A DNA stretch of 64,000 nt from Halopseudomonas laoshanensis (GTDB lineage: Bacteria > Pseudomonadota > Gammaproteobacteria > Pseudomonadales > Pseudomonadaceae), in NCBI RefSeq assembly GCF_008365385.1, contig NZ_QOVF01000001.1, forward strand, positions 62,001 through 126,000. Direction: 5' to 3'. The position numbers and the translations under genes were made by a program. The notes under the pieces are model-generated. The model was not told the DNA's origin, searched no databases, and saw only the letters and a program-made list of their open reading frames with translations. The stretch's first letter is position 1. Each line of letters opens with the position of its first letter. Of the stretch, positions 43,166 to 52,253 are shown piece after piece.

Positions 43166-44509
43166 ATGCCGCGCCGACTCAACCTGTTACTGCATTTTTT
43201 CCGTTATCTGTTCAGACGATTCGGCGAAGACAACTGTGCCAAGAATGCTGCGGCACTAACCTACACCACGCTGTTTGCCGTCGTGCCGGTCATGACGGTG
43301 ACCTATGCGATGCTCGCTGCGATACCGGCCTTCAGCCAGGTGGGCGGGCAGATAGAGGATTTCATTTTCAATAATTTCGTGCCAGCGACGGGTGATACGC
43401 TGCGCGAATACCTGCGGGATTTTTCCGATCAGGCGCGGCAGTTGACTGGCGTGGGCATCGCCCTGCTGATCATCACCGCGTTCATGATGCTGGTGAATAT
43501 TGAACGCGCCTTCAATGCCATCTGGCGCATCCGGCAGCGCCGCAGGGGCATATCCAGCTTCCTGCTGTATTGGGCGGTACTCAGTCTCGGGCCTTTGTTG
43601 CTGGGCGCCGGTTTTGTGGTCAGCACCTATCTCGCGTCACTGAATTTTCTTTCTGGTGATGCGGCAATAGGTTCGGCGTATCGCTGGGCGCTGGGCTGGG
43701 TGCCAATACTGCTAAGCGTAGCGGCCTTTACCCTGGTGTTTGTCGCGGTACCCAATACACGTGTACCTTTCCGCCATGGTTTGGTCGGCGGTGTGTTGGT
43801 TGCGCTGTTGTTTGAAGGCGCCAAGGCCAGCTTTGCTCTCTATGTTGCACTCTTTCCCGGTTACCAGCTGATCTACGGCGCGTTCGCCGCCTTTCCGCTG
43901 TTTTTGATCTGGGTCTATATCAGTTGGCTGATCATCCTTTTTGGCGCCGAGTTGGTGGCCAATCTGGATAGCAGTTCCGCCTGGCAGCGGCCTCTGTTGC
44001 CGCGACTGGTAACACTGATGGCGCTGCTGCGTGTATTGATTCAGGCCCAGCAGAAGGGCCAGGTAGTTGACCTGGGGCGGATGAATGCCGCTGGCTGGGT
44101 CATCCACGAAGAGTTGTGGCTGCAACTGACCGAGTTCCTCGAAGGTGAACAGATCATCACCCGCGCGCAACAGGGCGGCTATGTGCTCAGCCGCGACCTC
44201 GGCGAGCTGGACATGGCTGACTTGCTCTCGCGCTTGCCTGAGCCGCTACCGGCAGTGGAGAAATTGCCGGATCGGGTCGAAGGCGATGGGGCTTGGTATC
44301 CACCTTTTTTGCAGGCGTTGGGTCGCCTGGAAGAACAGCGCAAGCTGGCTCTACAGGGCAGCGTCAAGAGTTGGTTGGGGCCGGATGCCGGAGTGCCGGC
44401 TATCACGCTACCGCCCAGTAATCCGCTGGCTGACAGCTCGGAGCCCGGCACTCCACTGGCTGATACGCAAGCATCAAGCAATCCGGAGCAGGAGCAGTTG
44501 AAAGCATGA
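43166..44509 (+). CDS. YihY/BrkB-family inner-membrane protein
   Basis: A 447-residue protein with six membrane segments in the first 290 residues (YTTLFAVVPVMTVTYAMLAA, ALLIITAFMMLVNIERAFNAIW, FPLFLIWVYISWLIILFGAELVA) matching the YihY/BrkB (UPF0761) family, and a cytoplasmic tail with winged-helix-like character (about 300-410). It was once called ribonuclease BN, an assignment now dropped; no firm function is known. ATG at 43166 (MPRRLNLLLHFF) is preferred to 43109. It starts a coupled set with the thioredoxin-like and acylphosphatase genes. Confidence 0.88.
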   Translation: MPRRLNLLLHFFRYLFRRFGEDNCAKNAAALTYTTLFAVVPVMTVTYAMLAAIPAFSQVGGQIEDFIFNNFVPATGDTLREYLRDFSDQARQLTGVGIALLIITAFMMLVNIERAFNAIWRIRQRRRGISSFLLYWAVLSLGPLLLGAGFVVSTYLASLNFLSGDAAIGSAYRWALGWVPILLSVAAFTLVFVAVPNTRVPFRHGLVGGVLVALLFEGAKASFALYVALFPGYQLIYGAFAAFPLFLIWVYISWLIILFGAELVANLDSSSAWQRPLLPRLVTLMALLRVLIQAQQKGQVVDLGRMNAAGWVIHEELWLQLTEFLEGEQIITRAQQGGYVLSRDLGELDMADLLSRLPEPLPAVEKLPDRVEGDGAWYPPFLQALGRLEEQRKLALQGSVKSWLGPDAGVPAITLPPSNPLADSSEPGTPLADTQASSNPEQEQLKA

Positions 44510-44973
44510 TCTTCTCGCATGTTGGTTCGCACATAAGACACTGGCGTATGCCGTTGGTATTGATCGGCTGTATGGTTTTGGCTGCCTGTGGTGGAGAGCG
44601 CTGGAGCGATCAGGATGGCAATGCTTATTCGGCTGCGGATCTTGAGGGACGCTGGCTGGTCGTGAACTACTGGGCCGAATGGTGCGCCCCGTGCCGTGAT
44701 GAGCTGCCCGAGCTGAATGCGCTGAACAAGGTGGCCGAGGATATTCAAGTGGTAGGCATTCACTTCGACGCCTACGAGGGCGCCGAATTGCTGGAGCTAA
44801 GCGAGCGTATGGATATTCGCTTCCCGGTACTGGGGCATGATTTCGCCGCAGCATACGCGTTGCCGCTGCCCCAGGTTCTGCCCACCACCTACATCATCAA
44901 CCCTGCGGGCGAGCTGGCGCATACGCTGCAAGGGCCGCAGGACGAGGCAGGGCTATTGGCCCTGATTCAGTAG
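44506..44973 (+). CDS. TlpA-family thioredoxin-like lipoprotein
   Basis: A 155-residue protein: lipoprotein signal with lipobox LAAC (Cys near residue 28), then a thioredoxin domain with WCAPC in NYWAEWCAPCRDELPELNAL and the cis-Pro region VLPTTYIINPAGE. It should be anchored on the periplasmic side and act as a disulfide reductase of the TlpA/ResA kind. It overlaps the yihY-like gene by 4 bp (ATGA), so they are co-translated. Target unknown. Confidence 0.9.
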   Translation: MIFSHVGSHIRHWRMPLVLIGCMVLAACGGERWSDQDGNAYSAADLEGRWLVVNYWAEWCAPCRDELPELNALNKVAEDIQVVGIHFDAYEGAELLELSERMDIRFPVLGHDFAAAYALPLPQVLPTTYIINPAGELAHTLQGPQDEAGLLALIQ

Positions 44974-44991
44974 CCGAAAAACGGAGCGATT

Positions 44992-45264
44992 ATGAGTAGT
45001 CTGAGTCTTCAGGGGTACGTGCGTGGCCAGGTACAGGGCGTGGGGTTTCGCCAGGCTACCGTGCGCCAGGCAAACAAGCTCGGTATCAGTGGCTGGGTGC
45101 GTAATCTGCCGGACGGGTCGGTCGAGGTCATGCTTTGCGGTGAGGAACCTGCGTTGGAGGCCATGACAGCGTGGCTGCGCACGGGGCCTGATGCAGCCAG
45201 TGTCGATGCGGTAGAACTCACAGGCTGCGCCTGGCAGGAGATTGCCGGGTTTGTGCAGCTGTAG
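44992..45264 (+). CDS. Acylphosphatase
   Basis: A 90-residue enzyme hydrolysing acyl phosphates. The phosphate loop and catalytic Arg are in YVRGQVQGVGFRQATV and the catalytic Asn is in GWVRNLPDGSVEVM, exactly the acylphosphatase signature. It lies 18 bp after the TlpA-like gene behind GGAGCG and is the third gene of this small operon; it converges on the transglycosylase gene. Confidence 0.93.
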   Translation: MSSLSLQGYVRGQVQGVGFRQATVRQANKLGISGWVRNLPDGSVEVMLCGEEPALEAMTAWLRTGPDAASVDAVELTGCAWQEIAGFVQL

Positions 45265-45277
45265 CTCGCGGACCTGC

Positions 45278-45862
45278 TTATTCGTTGACGTACCAGAAGG
45301 TGTACCAGTAGTCGAGAACACGGTCGGGGTACTTCTGGCTACCCAGACTACCGTTATAGCGTGCCAGCGCCCGGCGCAGATTGCCTTTTTCCTTGTCCAG
45401 ATAGAACTTGAGGATGGTGCAGCCATAGCGAAGATTGGTGGCCAGATCGATCAGGTTGTCGTCCGGGCGCCCCAGCTCGGCTTTCCAGAATGGCATGACC
45501 TGCATCACGCCCTGGGCGCCGACGCTTGAGAGCGCGTAGCGATCAAACAGACTTTCCGAGTGAATAACGGCAATAACCAGATCCGGCTTCAGCCCGGCGA
45601 TACGCGCTTCACGGTGCACCAGTCGCAGAAATTCCAGACGCTGCTGCTCATTGGGGAGAAAATGTCTCAGCCGGGTGGACATGTCCAGCAGCCAGACCTC
45701 CGCATCAAAACGGTCATGAAAGCTGTCCGCCTGGGACACGGTCTGCATCAGCAAGGCTTTGAGTTGCGGGTCCACTTCTTCAGTGGAAGTGCTCTGTGCC
45801 GCACACAGGGTGCTGGCGCAGAGCAGGATCAGACCGGTCACTATCCTTGTGAGTAGGGTCAT
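45278..45862 (-). CDS. Lytic transglycosylase (SLT-like domain) protein
   Basis: A 194-residue secreted protein with signal peptide (about 1-22, ending LCAA-QS). The SLT domain has the catalytic Glu in IAVIHSESLFDRYALSS, then VGAQGVMQVMPFWKAELG and ARYNGSLGS. Such enzymes cleave peptidoglycan to anhydromuropeptides in the periplasm. It lies just 1 bp after the upstream lipoprotein gene and downstream of proS, so all three may be one transcript. Confidence 0.9.
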   Translation of the reverse strand: MTLLTRIVTGLILLCASTLCAAQSTSTEEVDPQLKALLMQTVSQADSFHDRFDAEVWLLDMSTRLRHFLPNEQQRLEFLRLVHREARIAGLKPDLVIAVIHSESLFDRYALSSVGAQGVMQVMPFWKAELGRPDDNLIDLATNLRYGCTILKFYLDKEKGNLRRALARYNGSLGSQKYPDRVLDYWYTFWYVNE

Positions 45863-45863
45863 G

Positions 45864-46550
45864 TCAGGGTCGCTGATTGACTTCCAGGGCGTTCACGAAC
45901 TCACCCTGCAACTGCGGGTCGCCGGTCGTCAGCAGGATAAGCATGTTTTCCAGCTGATTGGATTCCTCGGCAAGCCCCAGCTCGGAGAGACGGTGAACGC
46001 GATAGGCCCACTGGTCTACGTCATCGTTTTCCAGATTGTCGTAGATGAGTCTGACCGCTTCATGCAGCTTGCTGCGAAGCTCGCGGTCGATCAGCAAGTT
46101 CACCTCGTCGCGGGCTTTCGGCCCGGCACTGGCAGCCAGCTGAATCACACGCAGGTTGTCATAGTCCAGATTGAGAAAGCCGTCGTTCAGCAGGTTCAGG
46201 CGCAGTACCCCATCAACGTCGGTATCAAGGCTGGTGCGAAAGCTTCCGGCAATGATGTCGACCGGCTTGTTGGCCCAGGGCAGCGTCTGGTGTTCTTCAC
46301 GCCGATCAATAATGCGGCCGCGTGCATTGAGCTCGGTAACATCGTAATGCAGCTGTTGCTGCACACGCAGGGTGCGCTGGGGCAATGACAATACCGACAC
46401 TTCGCCCGCATCAATCTGAATGCTGTGGTTAAGCAGGGTACGCTCAACACGAGCGGGCGAGCTTTCGCTATGCGGCATATTCATGCCGCAGGCCGTTAAC
46501 ATCAGGCTGGCGGGCATCCACAGCCACCAGTTTGCCGCATGCGCTTGCAT
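45864..46550 (-). CDS. Putative lipoprotein of unknown function
   Basis: A 228-residue protein with a lipoprotein signal: lipobox LTAC (Cys near residue 21) followed by GMNM. The body contains predicted strands (VSVLSLPQRTLRVQQQLHYDV) and helices, ending with a helical region (RELRSKLHEAVRLIYDNL); no domain is recognised. ATG at 46550, with AGAGAGACA upstream, is preferred over the longer ORF that reaches into proS. It begins 13 bp after the proS stop and directly precedes the transglycosylase gene, suggesting an envelope role. Confidence 0.75.
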   Translation of the reverse strand: MQAHAANWWLWMPASLMLTACGMNMPHSESSPARVERTLLNHSIQIDAGEVSVLSLPQRTLRVQQQLHYDVTELNARGRIIDRREEHQTLPWANKPVDIIAGSFRTSLDTDVDGVLRLNLLNDGFLNLDYDNLRVIQLAASAGPKARDEVNLLIDRELRSKLHEAVRLIYDNLENDDVDQWAYRVHRLSELGLAEESNQLENMLILLTTGDPQLQGEFVNALEVNQRP

Positions 46551-46563
46551 TGTCTCTCTGCCC

Positions 46564-48297
46564 TCAGGCCTTGCCGAATTGTTCGAGCAGGAAGCCAAGC
46601 ATATCCGCACTGGGGATGTTGCGTGCTTCGCTGTCGCGCCGGTATTTGTACTCCAGGTGACCTTCGGCCAGCCCGCGGTCACTGATCACCACCCGATGGG
46701 GGATACCGATCAGGTCCATATCAGCGAATTTGACGCCGGGGCTGACTTTTTTGTCACGGTCATCCAGTAATACTTCAATGCCCGCCTTCTGCAGCCCCTG
46801 ATAGAGCTGGTCGGTAACTTCCCGTACGTCTTCCGAGCTTTCCATTTTCATCGGCACCAGTACCACCTGGAAGGGCGCCAGGGCGTCAGGCCAGATAATG
46901 CCGCGTTGGTCGTAATTCTGCTCGATGGCGGCAGCGACCACGCGTGACACACCAATGCCGTAGCAACCCATGATCAGCGTGCTGGCTTTGCCCTGCTCGT
47001 TCAGCACATTGCAGTTCATGGCCTCACTGTACTTGCGGCCCAGCTGGAAAATATGCCCGACCTCGATGCCGCGGCGGATGACCAGCGTGCCGTCACCGTC
47101 CGGGCTGATATCGCCTTCCACGACGTTACGCAGGTCAGCAACCAGATCGTACTTGGCGTCGCGGTCCCAGTTGACGCCAGTGAAGTGGCGACCGTCCTGA
47201 TTGGCACCGCAGACAAAATCAGCCAGGTGCGCAGCACTATGATCGGCGATCACGGTGATATCCAGGCCCACCGGGCCAATCGATCCAGGCTTGCAGCCGA
47301 TGGCTTGTTGAATCTGGGATTCGGTGGCGAAGGTCAGCGGCGCGTGAACTGCAGGATGGTTTTCCGCCTTGATGGTGTTCATCTCGTGATCGCCACGCAG
47401 TATCAGTGCGACCAGCGGGTTGTGTTTACCATCCTGTGATTGGCCGAGCACAATCAGCGTTTTAACCGACTGTTCTGCTGGCAGTTGCAGGAACTGGCTG
47501 ACGGCTTCAATCGTGAGTTGGTCAGGGGTATCCACCAGCGTTTTCGATTGCATAGCGGCAGGGCGATCACCCTGGGGTAGCTGCGCCGTGGCCTTTTCCA
47601 TATTGGCGGCGTAGGTGCCGGTATCCGAGAACACGATAGCGTCCTCACCGGAATCAGCCAGTACATGGAATTCGTGCGAGCCTTCACCGCCGATGGAGCC
47701 GTTGTCTGCCACTACTGGGCGGTAGTTCAGGCCCAGTCGGCTGAAGACGTTGCAATAGGCCTGGTACATGCCGTCGTAAGTCTGTTGCAGAGAATCCTGG
47801 TCAAGGTGGAAGGAGTAGGCATCCTTCATGACAAATTCACGGGCGCGCATGAGGCCGAAGCGCGGACGAATTTCGTCGCGAAACTTGTTTTGAATCTGGT
47901 ACAGATTCAATGGCAATTGCTTGTAGCTGGTGATCTCGGTACGCGCCAGATCGGTAATCACTTCTTCGTGGGTCGGGCCGACGCAAAATTCGCGATCGTG
48001 ACGATCCTTCAGGCGCAGTAACTCTGGGCCGTACTGCTCCCAGCGTCCTGATTCCTGCCATAGTTCGGCGGGCTGAATGGCTGGCATCAGTACTTCCATG
48101 GCACCGGCATTGTTCATCTCGTCACGCACCACTGCTTCGACCTTCCGCAATACCCGCAAACCCATAGGCAGCCAGGTGTACAGGCCCGAGGCTATCTTGC
48201 GGATCATCCCTGCGCGCAGCATCAGCTGATGGCTGATCACTGTGGCGTCAGCAGGGGTTTCCTTCAGGGTCGATATCAGATATTGGCTGGTACGCAT
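46564..48297 (-). CDS. proS: Prolyl-tRNA synthetase
   Basis: A 577-residue bacterial-type class II synthetase that charges tRNA-Pro. Motif 1 region is [25 protein letters not shown], motif 2 [17 protein letters not shown], motif 3 [10 protein letters not shown]; the insertion (editing) domain that clears Ala-tRNA-Pro lies at about 220-400, and the anticodon-binding domain follows (PFQVVLVPM...). ATG at 48297 gives the conserved [13 protein letters not shown] start. It is first in proS-lipoprotein-transglycosylase. Confidence 0.97.
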   Translation of the reverse strand: MRTSQYLISTLKETPADATVISHQLMLRAGMIRKIASGLYTWLPMGLRVLRKVEAVVRDEMNNAGAMEVLMPAIQPAELWQESGRWEQYGPELLRLKDRHDREFCVGPTHEEVITDLARTEITSYKQLPLNLYQIQNKFRDEIRPRFGLMRAREFVMKDAYSFHLDQDSLQQTYDGMYQAYCNVFSRLGLNYRPVVADNGSIGGEGSHEFHVLADSGEDAIVFSDTGTYAANMEKATAQLPQGDRPAAMQSKTLVDTPDQLTIEAVSQFLQLPAEQSVKTLIVLGQSQDGKHNPLVALILRGDHEMNTIKAENHPAVHAPLTFATESQIQQAIGCKPGSIGPVGLDITVIADHSAAHLADFVCGANQDGRHFTGVNWDRDAKYDLVADLRNVVEGDISPDGDGTLVIRRGIEVGHIFQLGRKYSEAMNCNVLNEQGKASTLIMGCYGIGVSRVVAAAIEQNYDQRGIIWPDALAPFQVVLVPMKMESSEDVREVTDQLYQGLQKAGIEVLLDDRDKKVSPGVKFADMDLIGIPHRVVISDRGLAEGHLEYKYRRDSEARNIPSADMLGFLLEQFGKA

Positions 48298-48403
48298 GGG
48301 GCTGGATAATCCTGGGGCAGAGTCATGTATTGGGCGTATTGTACGGTTGTCATCATGTGACGTATAGCCCATGAAGCGGGGCGGAGAGGCTTAATGCGAG
48401 CAT

Positions 48404-48430
48404 AAAAAAACCCGGCCGAAGCCGGGTTTT
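48404..48430 (-). terminator. Intrinsic terminator of the oprD-type porin gene
   Basis: CCCGGC (48411-48416), loop CGAA, GCCGGG (48421-48426) with A and T runs on both sides. On the minus strand it follows the porin stop by about 25 bp and gives seven T after the stem. Confidence 0.9.
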
Positions 48431-48452
48431 CTGTTTCTTACCTCAGGTCTGC

Positions 48453-49706
48453 TTAGAGCAGGTCCCAGGTGTAGGAAACGATCAGGCGGTTTTCATCAAC
48501 ATCACCACCGTCAAGCTCTGCGTCCTGACGAATGGTAGCGTTACGCCACAAAACGTTGACGCCTTCCAGCATGCCAGCTTGCATGGTGTAGCTGATGTTG
48601 GTGTCACGCTCCCAACGAGTGTCGCGAGTGCCACCGGCAAAATCGGTGTCAATGTCGCTACCGCGGATGTAACGAGTCATGAACGTCAGACCAGGAATGC
48701 CAAGGCCTTCGAAGTCATAGTCATAACGAGCCTGATAGGATTTTTCATCCTTGGCGTTGAAATCCAGGTATTGAACCGAGTTGGCGATGAAGATCGCGCC
48801 GTCCAGGTAAGCAAAGCCTGCATCGCCACCCATACGCTGTGCTGCCAGGGTAAAGCCATGGTTGCCGGCGCCCAGAGTCACACCAATGGAAGAAGCTTTG
48901 TTGTCATATTCGTCAACGGAGCTTTCGTTGGAAGTCTCGTAGTGAGCCAGATCAGTGCTCAGCGACAGGCCTTCGGCCAGGTCGAAGGTGTAGGACAGGC
49001 CAGCGAAGTGACGCTTCCACAGCTCATCGGCTTTGGAGGTGTACAGAGTCGCGCCTAATGCGTCGCTGAACTCATAAGTACCGCCGAGGTAAACAACTTT
49101 CTCGTCTTCGAGGCCGAAAGCGCCGTCGTTTTCAGAAGAGAATGCCATTTCGCCACGGTCATCCATGCGGCCAGCTTCAACAAACAGGCCGTCGATGGTG
49201 CTGTTGGTAACGCTGTAGCCGGAGTAGTGGTTCGGCAGCAGACGGGCGTCATCGTATGCGATAACGGGGTTTTCTGGCAGGTGTACGCCATAACGCAGAA
49301 CGGTGTCGTTCAGGATGTTGGCTTTTACAGCGCCACGAATTTCGGAATAGTTGCTTGGGCCAGTGTCGCCCTGGCTGCTTGGCAGAATGCCAGTGCCAGC
49401 GGAGTCGCTAGTGCTGTCAAGCTTGATGCCGAGCATGGAGATAGTGTCGAAACCCAGGCCGATCGGACCGCGGGAGTAACCGGATTCGAAGTTCAGCACG
49501 AAGCCAGTAGCAGTTTCGTCACGCTTGCTTTGACCGGCGCCGCTGCTGCGGAAGTCACGGTTAAAGTTCATGGTACGGTTGCTGAGGGTAGCGGAAGAAC
49601 CTTCGATGAAGCCTTCGCTTTCCTGAGCAGTTACGTTGGAAACCAGCAGGCCGTTGCCTACAGCAACTGCCAGCGCGATGGAACTCCACTTAATAGCATT
49701 TTTCAT
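48453..49706 (-). CDS. OprD-family outer-membrane porin
   Basis: A 417-residue porin with signal peptide (about 1-27, ending VTAQ-ES). OprD family signs are FIEGSSATLSNRTMNFNRDF after the signal, TGFVLNFESGYSRGPIGLGFD, and a C-terminal strand ending in a nonpolar residue (YTWDLL). Beta strands alternate throughout as expected for an 18-strand barrel. Members take up basic amino acids, small peptides or aromatic and organic acids; the substrate is not evident. GAAGGAG lies 9 bases before the ATG. The 49707-50014 gap holds its promoter and two palindromes. Confidence 0.9.
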   Translation of the reverse strand: MKNAIKWSSIALAVAVGNGLLVSNVTAQESEGFIEGSSATLSNRTMNFNRDFRSSGAGQSKRDETATGFVLNFESGYSRGPIGLGFDTISMLGIKLDSTSDSAGTGILPSSQGDTGPSNYSEIRGAVKANILNDTVLRYGVHLPENPVIAYDDARLLPNHYSGYSVTNSTIDGLFVEAGRMDDRGEMAFSSENDGAFGLEDEKVVYLGGTYEFSDALGATLYTSKADELWKRHFAGLSYTFDLAEGLSLSTDLAHYETSNESSVDEYDNKASSIGVTLGAGNHGFTLAAQRMGGDAGFAYLDGAIFIANSVQYLDFNAKDEKSYQARYDYDFEGLGIPGLTFMTRYIRGSDIDTDFAGGTRDTRWERDTNISYTMQAGMLEGVNVLWRNATIRQDAELDGGDVDENRLIVSYTWDLL

Positions 49707-49883
49707 TCGTTCGTTGCTCCTTCAATTTTTTAAACTTCTTAGAAATCGCGGTATCAGGGAACCAGGTATCTTTTTTATTGTCGCCTTAGATTAAAGCATC
49801 AAAACATTATTTGCGAAACCAATCACTGGAAAAACAGCACCTTGTCGCTATTTTTCTATAATCTGTCGCATCAATGCTAGCCT

Positions 49884-49898
49884 TTTTCCTAAGGAAAA
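49884..49898. promoter_or_regulatory. TTTTCCTAAGGAAAA palindrome upstream of the porin gene
   Basis: A perfect 15-base odd palindrome (7+1+7) in the 308-bp AT-rich region between the divergent porin and HIT-family genes. It is a candidate operator; no known regulator consensus was matched. Confidence 0.4.
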
Positions 49899-49951
49899 TC
49901 GAACAGCGTCGCGGTAAAACGCGCTATTTGGGTGTTTTTTATAGCCAAACC

Positions 49952-49989
49952 GTCTCGAAATGAGACTGGGTTCGCAAAAAAGCTATAAT
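49952..49989 (+). promoter_or_regulatory. Probable promoter of HIT-slyX with GTCTC-N5-GAGAC repeat over the -35
   Basis: A consensus TATAAT (49984-49989) lies 25 bp before the HIT gene start. Seventeen bases upstream is TGAGAC, a poor -35 that forms the right arm of GTCTC-GAAAT-GAGAC (49952-49966), suggesting the promoter may need or be blocked by a protein there. Confidence 0.5.
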
Positions 49990-50014
49990 GTAACTTTATT
50001 TGCGGGATTCTGAC

Positions 50015-50446
50015 ATGTTCAAGCTGGATGAGCAATTAGCTTCTGATTGCGTTGTATTGGGCGATTTCAAGCTGTGTACCCTGCTGCTAATGAATGATGC
50101 TCAGTATCCGTGGTTCATTCTGGTGCCTCGCCGGGAAGACATAACTGAGATATTCCAGCTGTCTGCGGCTGATCGCGGTCAGCTAATGGCGGAATCCTGC
50201 CTGCTGGCTGAAACCCTCAAGGACGCATTTGCCGCTGACAAGATGAATATAGCGGCGCTGGGTAACGTGGTCAGTCAGTTGCATGTGCATCATGTGGTGA
50301 GATATCGCGCCGATGCAGCCTGGCCTGCTCCTGTATGGGGCAAGATGCCGGTGGTGAAGTGTCCGCCAGAGCTCATAGTTGAACGTATAAAGAAGCTGAG
50401 GGCGGTCTTGACCGGTGGGTTTACCTTTGCGGAGTCATTTCGATGA
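50015..50446 (+). CDS. HIT-domain protein
   Basis: A 143-residue histidine-triad superfamily protein. FKLCTLLLMNDAQYPWFILVPRRE and the triad region VSQLHVHHVVRYRADAAWPAPVWG identify the branch; the first two triad histidines are present while the nucleophile position is Val, as is common in this branch, so classical nucleotide hydrolysis is doubtful. ATG at 50015 gives MFKLDEQL. It overlaps slyX by 4 bp (ATGA), the usual Pseudomonas pair. Confidence 0.9.
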   Translation: MFKLDEQLASDCVVLGDFKLCTLLLMNDAQYPWFILVPRREDITEIFQLSAADRGQLMAESCLLAETLKDAFAADKMNIAALGNVVSQLHVHHVVRYRADAAWPAPVWGKMPVVKCPPELIVERIKKLRAVLTGGFTFAESFR

Positions 50447-50655
50447 GTGAATTGGAAAGCAGGATTGCTGATCTTGAGGTGCGTCTGGTGTTTCAGGACG
50501 ATACCTTGCAGGCTTTAAACGACGTGGTAGCCGCTCAGCAGATGGAGCTTGAAAAGCTCAGGCGATCGCTGGAAGTGTTGGCGCGGAGGCAGGCCGATCT
50601 GGCTGCCTCCATGCCTGGAGAAGCCAGCGACGACGCGCCGCCTCCCCATTATTGA
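50443..50655 (+). CDS. slyX: SlyX family protein
   Basis: A 70-residue coiled-coil protein: heptads run from LESRIADLEVRLVFQDDTLQALNDVVAAQQ to the middle, then LEKLRRSLEVL and a short Pro-rich end (DDAPPPHY), as in SlyX. Its biochemical role is unknown. Translationally coupled to the HIT gene and converging on the cold-shock membrane gene 14 bp away. Confidence 0.9.
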   Translation: MSELESRIADLEVRLVFQDDTLQALNDVVAAQQMELEKLRRSLEVLARRQADLAASMPGEASDDAPPPHY

Positions 50656-50669
50656 CCCAAGCGCGGTGA

Positions 50670-51293
50670 CTAGAGAATCACCACGTCTTCGGCCTGCAGG
50701 CCTTTGTCGCGGTTGGCTACCACGAACTCTACGCGTTGGCCTTCTGCCAATGCACGGTGGCCTTCGCCACGAATAGCACGAAAGTGGACAAAAACGTCAT
50801 CGCCCTGGTCTCTGGAAATAAAACCAAAACCTTTATTCGTGTTGAACCATTTCACAGTGCCCGCTTCGCGGTCGGAGGATTTGTTCAGCATGGATTTGCC
50901 CGGCATGGACGGCATGCTGAACGACACCTTGGATAGCTTCCCGGTCAGGGTCAGAATAGTCAGTAGGCACACTCCGCCGATAGCGAGCCCGATAGCATGT
51001 ATGCCGAAGGCTGCGAGCGCGGGACTGAACAGTGTCGCGAACAAGGGGATAAGGGCAGCTAGCAGGATCAATACCGACGCGACCATGCTGGCGGCGCGTT
51101 TTGGTGCTGAGTGGAACTCGCTGTTGCTATTGAACTGCTGGAGATTGAGCAGGCCGGTCAGCAGAAGCAGAATGCCCATGAGGTCGATAGGACCTTGCTG
51201 GGTAAAGAAGGGTAATGCGTTGACGAGTCCGATGATCAGGGCTGTCAGGCCGACAATAAAATGCAGGTAATGAAAGAGTTTCAAGTAGTTCAC
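50670..51293 (-). CDS. Membrane protein with C-terminal cold-shock domain
   Basis: About 207 residues if started at the GTG at 51293. The first half has four hydrophobic segments ([71 protein letters not shown]); the last 70 residues are a cold-shock domain with both RNA-binding motifs, KGFGFISRD and [10 protein letters not shown] membrane-tethered nucleic-acid-binding domain is implied; this layout is known in Pseudomonas and called a probable cold-shock protein. The start is uncertain: the only ATG (51440) gives an unlikely extension, so the GTG just after AAGG was chosen. Confidence 0.75.
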   Translation of the reverse strand: MNYLKLFHYLHFIVGLTALIIGLVNALPFFTQQGPIDLMGILLLLTGLLNLQQFNSNSEFHSAPKRAASMVASVLILLAALIPLFATLFSPALAAFGIHAIGLAIGGVCLLTILTLTGKLSKVSFSMPSMPGKSMLNKSSDREAGTVKWFNTNKGFGFISRDQGDDVFVHFRAIRGEGHRALAEGQRVEFVVANRDKGLQAEDVVIL

Positions 51294-51478
51294 CTTGGAT
51301 ACATTAACAATGAGATTAGTGGCTGTCCGACTGTAAGGGTCATGGTCGGGGCGCGCACTGTAACCTGAATGTGCCAATGTCTCAAAGCGGCAAGCTTGAA
51401 GGAGTGGGGTATGAAGAGTGGAGCGGGGAGACCGCTCCACGGTAGATGCAGCTCAACTACGAGCGTGCTTCAGCCAGC

Positions 51479-51949
51479 TTAACTCTCCAGCAGGCTGCGT
51501 AGCATCCAGGCCGTTTTTTCATGGACCTGCATGCGTTGAGTCAACAGATCTGCAGTCGGCTCGTCGTGGGTTTCGTCGCAGATAGGGAAAACGGTACGCG
51601 CAGTGCGTACACAGGCTTCCTGACCTTCAACCAGCAGGCGAATCATCTCCTTGGCTTCAGGAACCCCTTCTTCTTCCTTAATACTGCTCAGCTCCACAAA
51701 CTGCTTGTAGGTTCCTGGCGCAGGGAAACCCAGAGTGCGGATGCGCTCGGCAATATCGTCGACTGCCAAAGCCAGCTCGTTGTACTGGGTTTCAAACATC
51801 AGATGCAGTGTCTGGAACATCGGGCCTTTGACGTTCCAATGGAAATTGTGGGTTTTCAGATACAGGGTGTAGGTGTCGGCAAGCAAATGCGACAGGCCTT
51901 CAGCGATCTTTTCCCGATCCTTTTCTTTAATACCAATATCAATTTTCAT
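51479..51949 (-). CDS. Dps/ferritin-like DNA-starvation protein
   Basis: A 156-residue four-helix protein of the Dps family. The ferroxidase residues are in [17 protein letters not shown] and [35 protein letters not shown] closes the last helix. Dps-like dodecamers store iron and protect DNA from oxidative damage. The second of two adjacent ATGs (51949) is chosen because GGAG is then 5 bases upstream. It is divergent from aspS across a 304-bp gap and appears monocistronic. Confidence 0.9.
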   Translation of the reverse strand: MKIDIGIKEKDREKIAEGLSHLLADTYTLYLKTHNFHWNVKGPMFQTLHLMFETQYNELALAVDDIAERIRTLGFPAPGTYKQFVELSSIKEEEGVPEAKEMIRLLVEGQEACVRTARTVFPICDETHDEPTADLLTQRMQVHEKTAWMLRSLLES

Positions 51950-52253
51950 CATCACTCCTGTTGAGTTATGTACGTCAAAAATGGCTGCACTGCTGTATTG
52001 ACAGCATAGCATCGGGCTTGTTCAGAAATCGCCAGCTCAGGGCCAGGGATACCGATGCAAAATGTGTTTGTCACTTATCGGACTGTGAGTTTAGCAACGG
52101 TCTGCGTCGGGTTAGTGGCGACAATAGATCCGCCAGGTTCTCCCCGCGTGGACCAATTTTCGGGTATATTATGGCGCTTTTATCCGTGCGCCCTATGCCG
52201 CAGGCAGTATTTCACTGCGCAAGCGGCCCGACTCAATACAGGAACACCACACC
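51950..52253. other. Non-coding divergent promoter region dps/aspS
   Basis: About 300 bp without a supportable gene. A TATATT hexamer (52165-52170) may be the aspS -10, but no good -35 accompanies it. No palindrome, tRNA or riboswitch was recognised. Confidence 0.4.
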
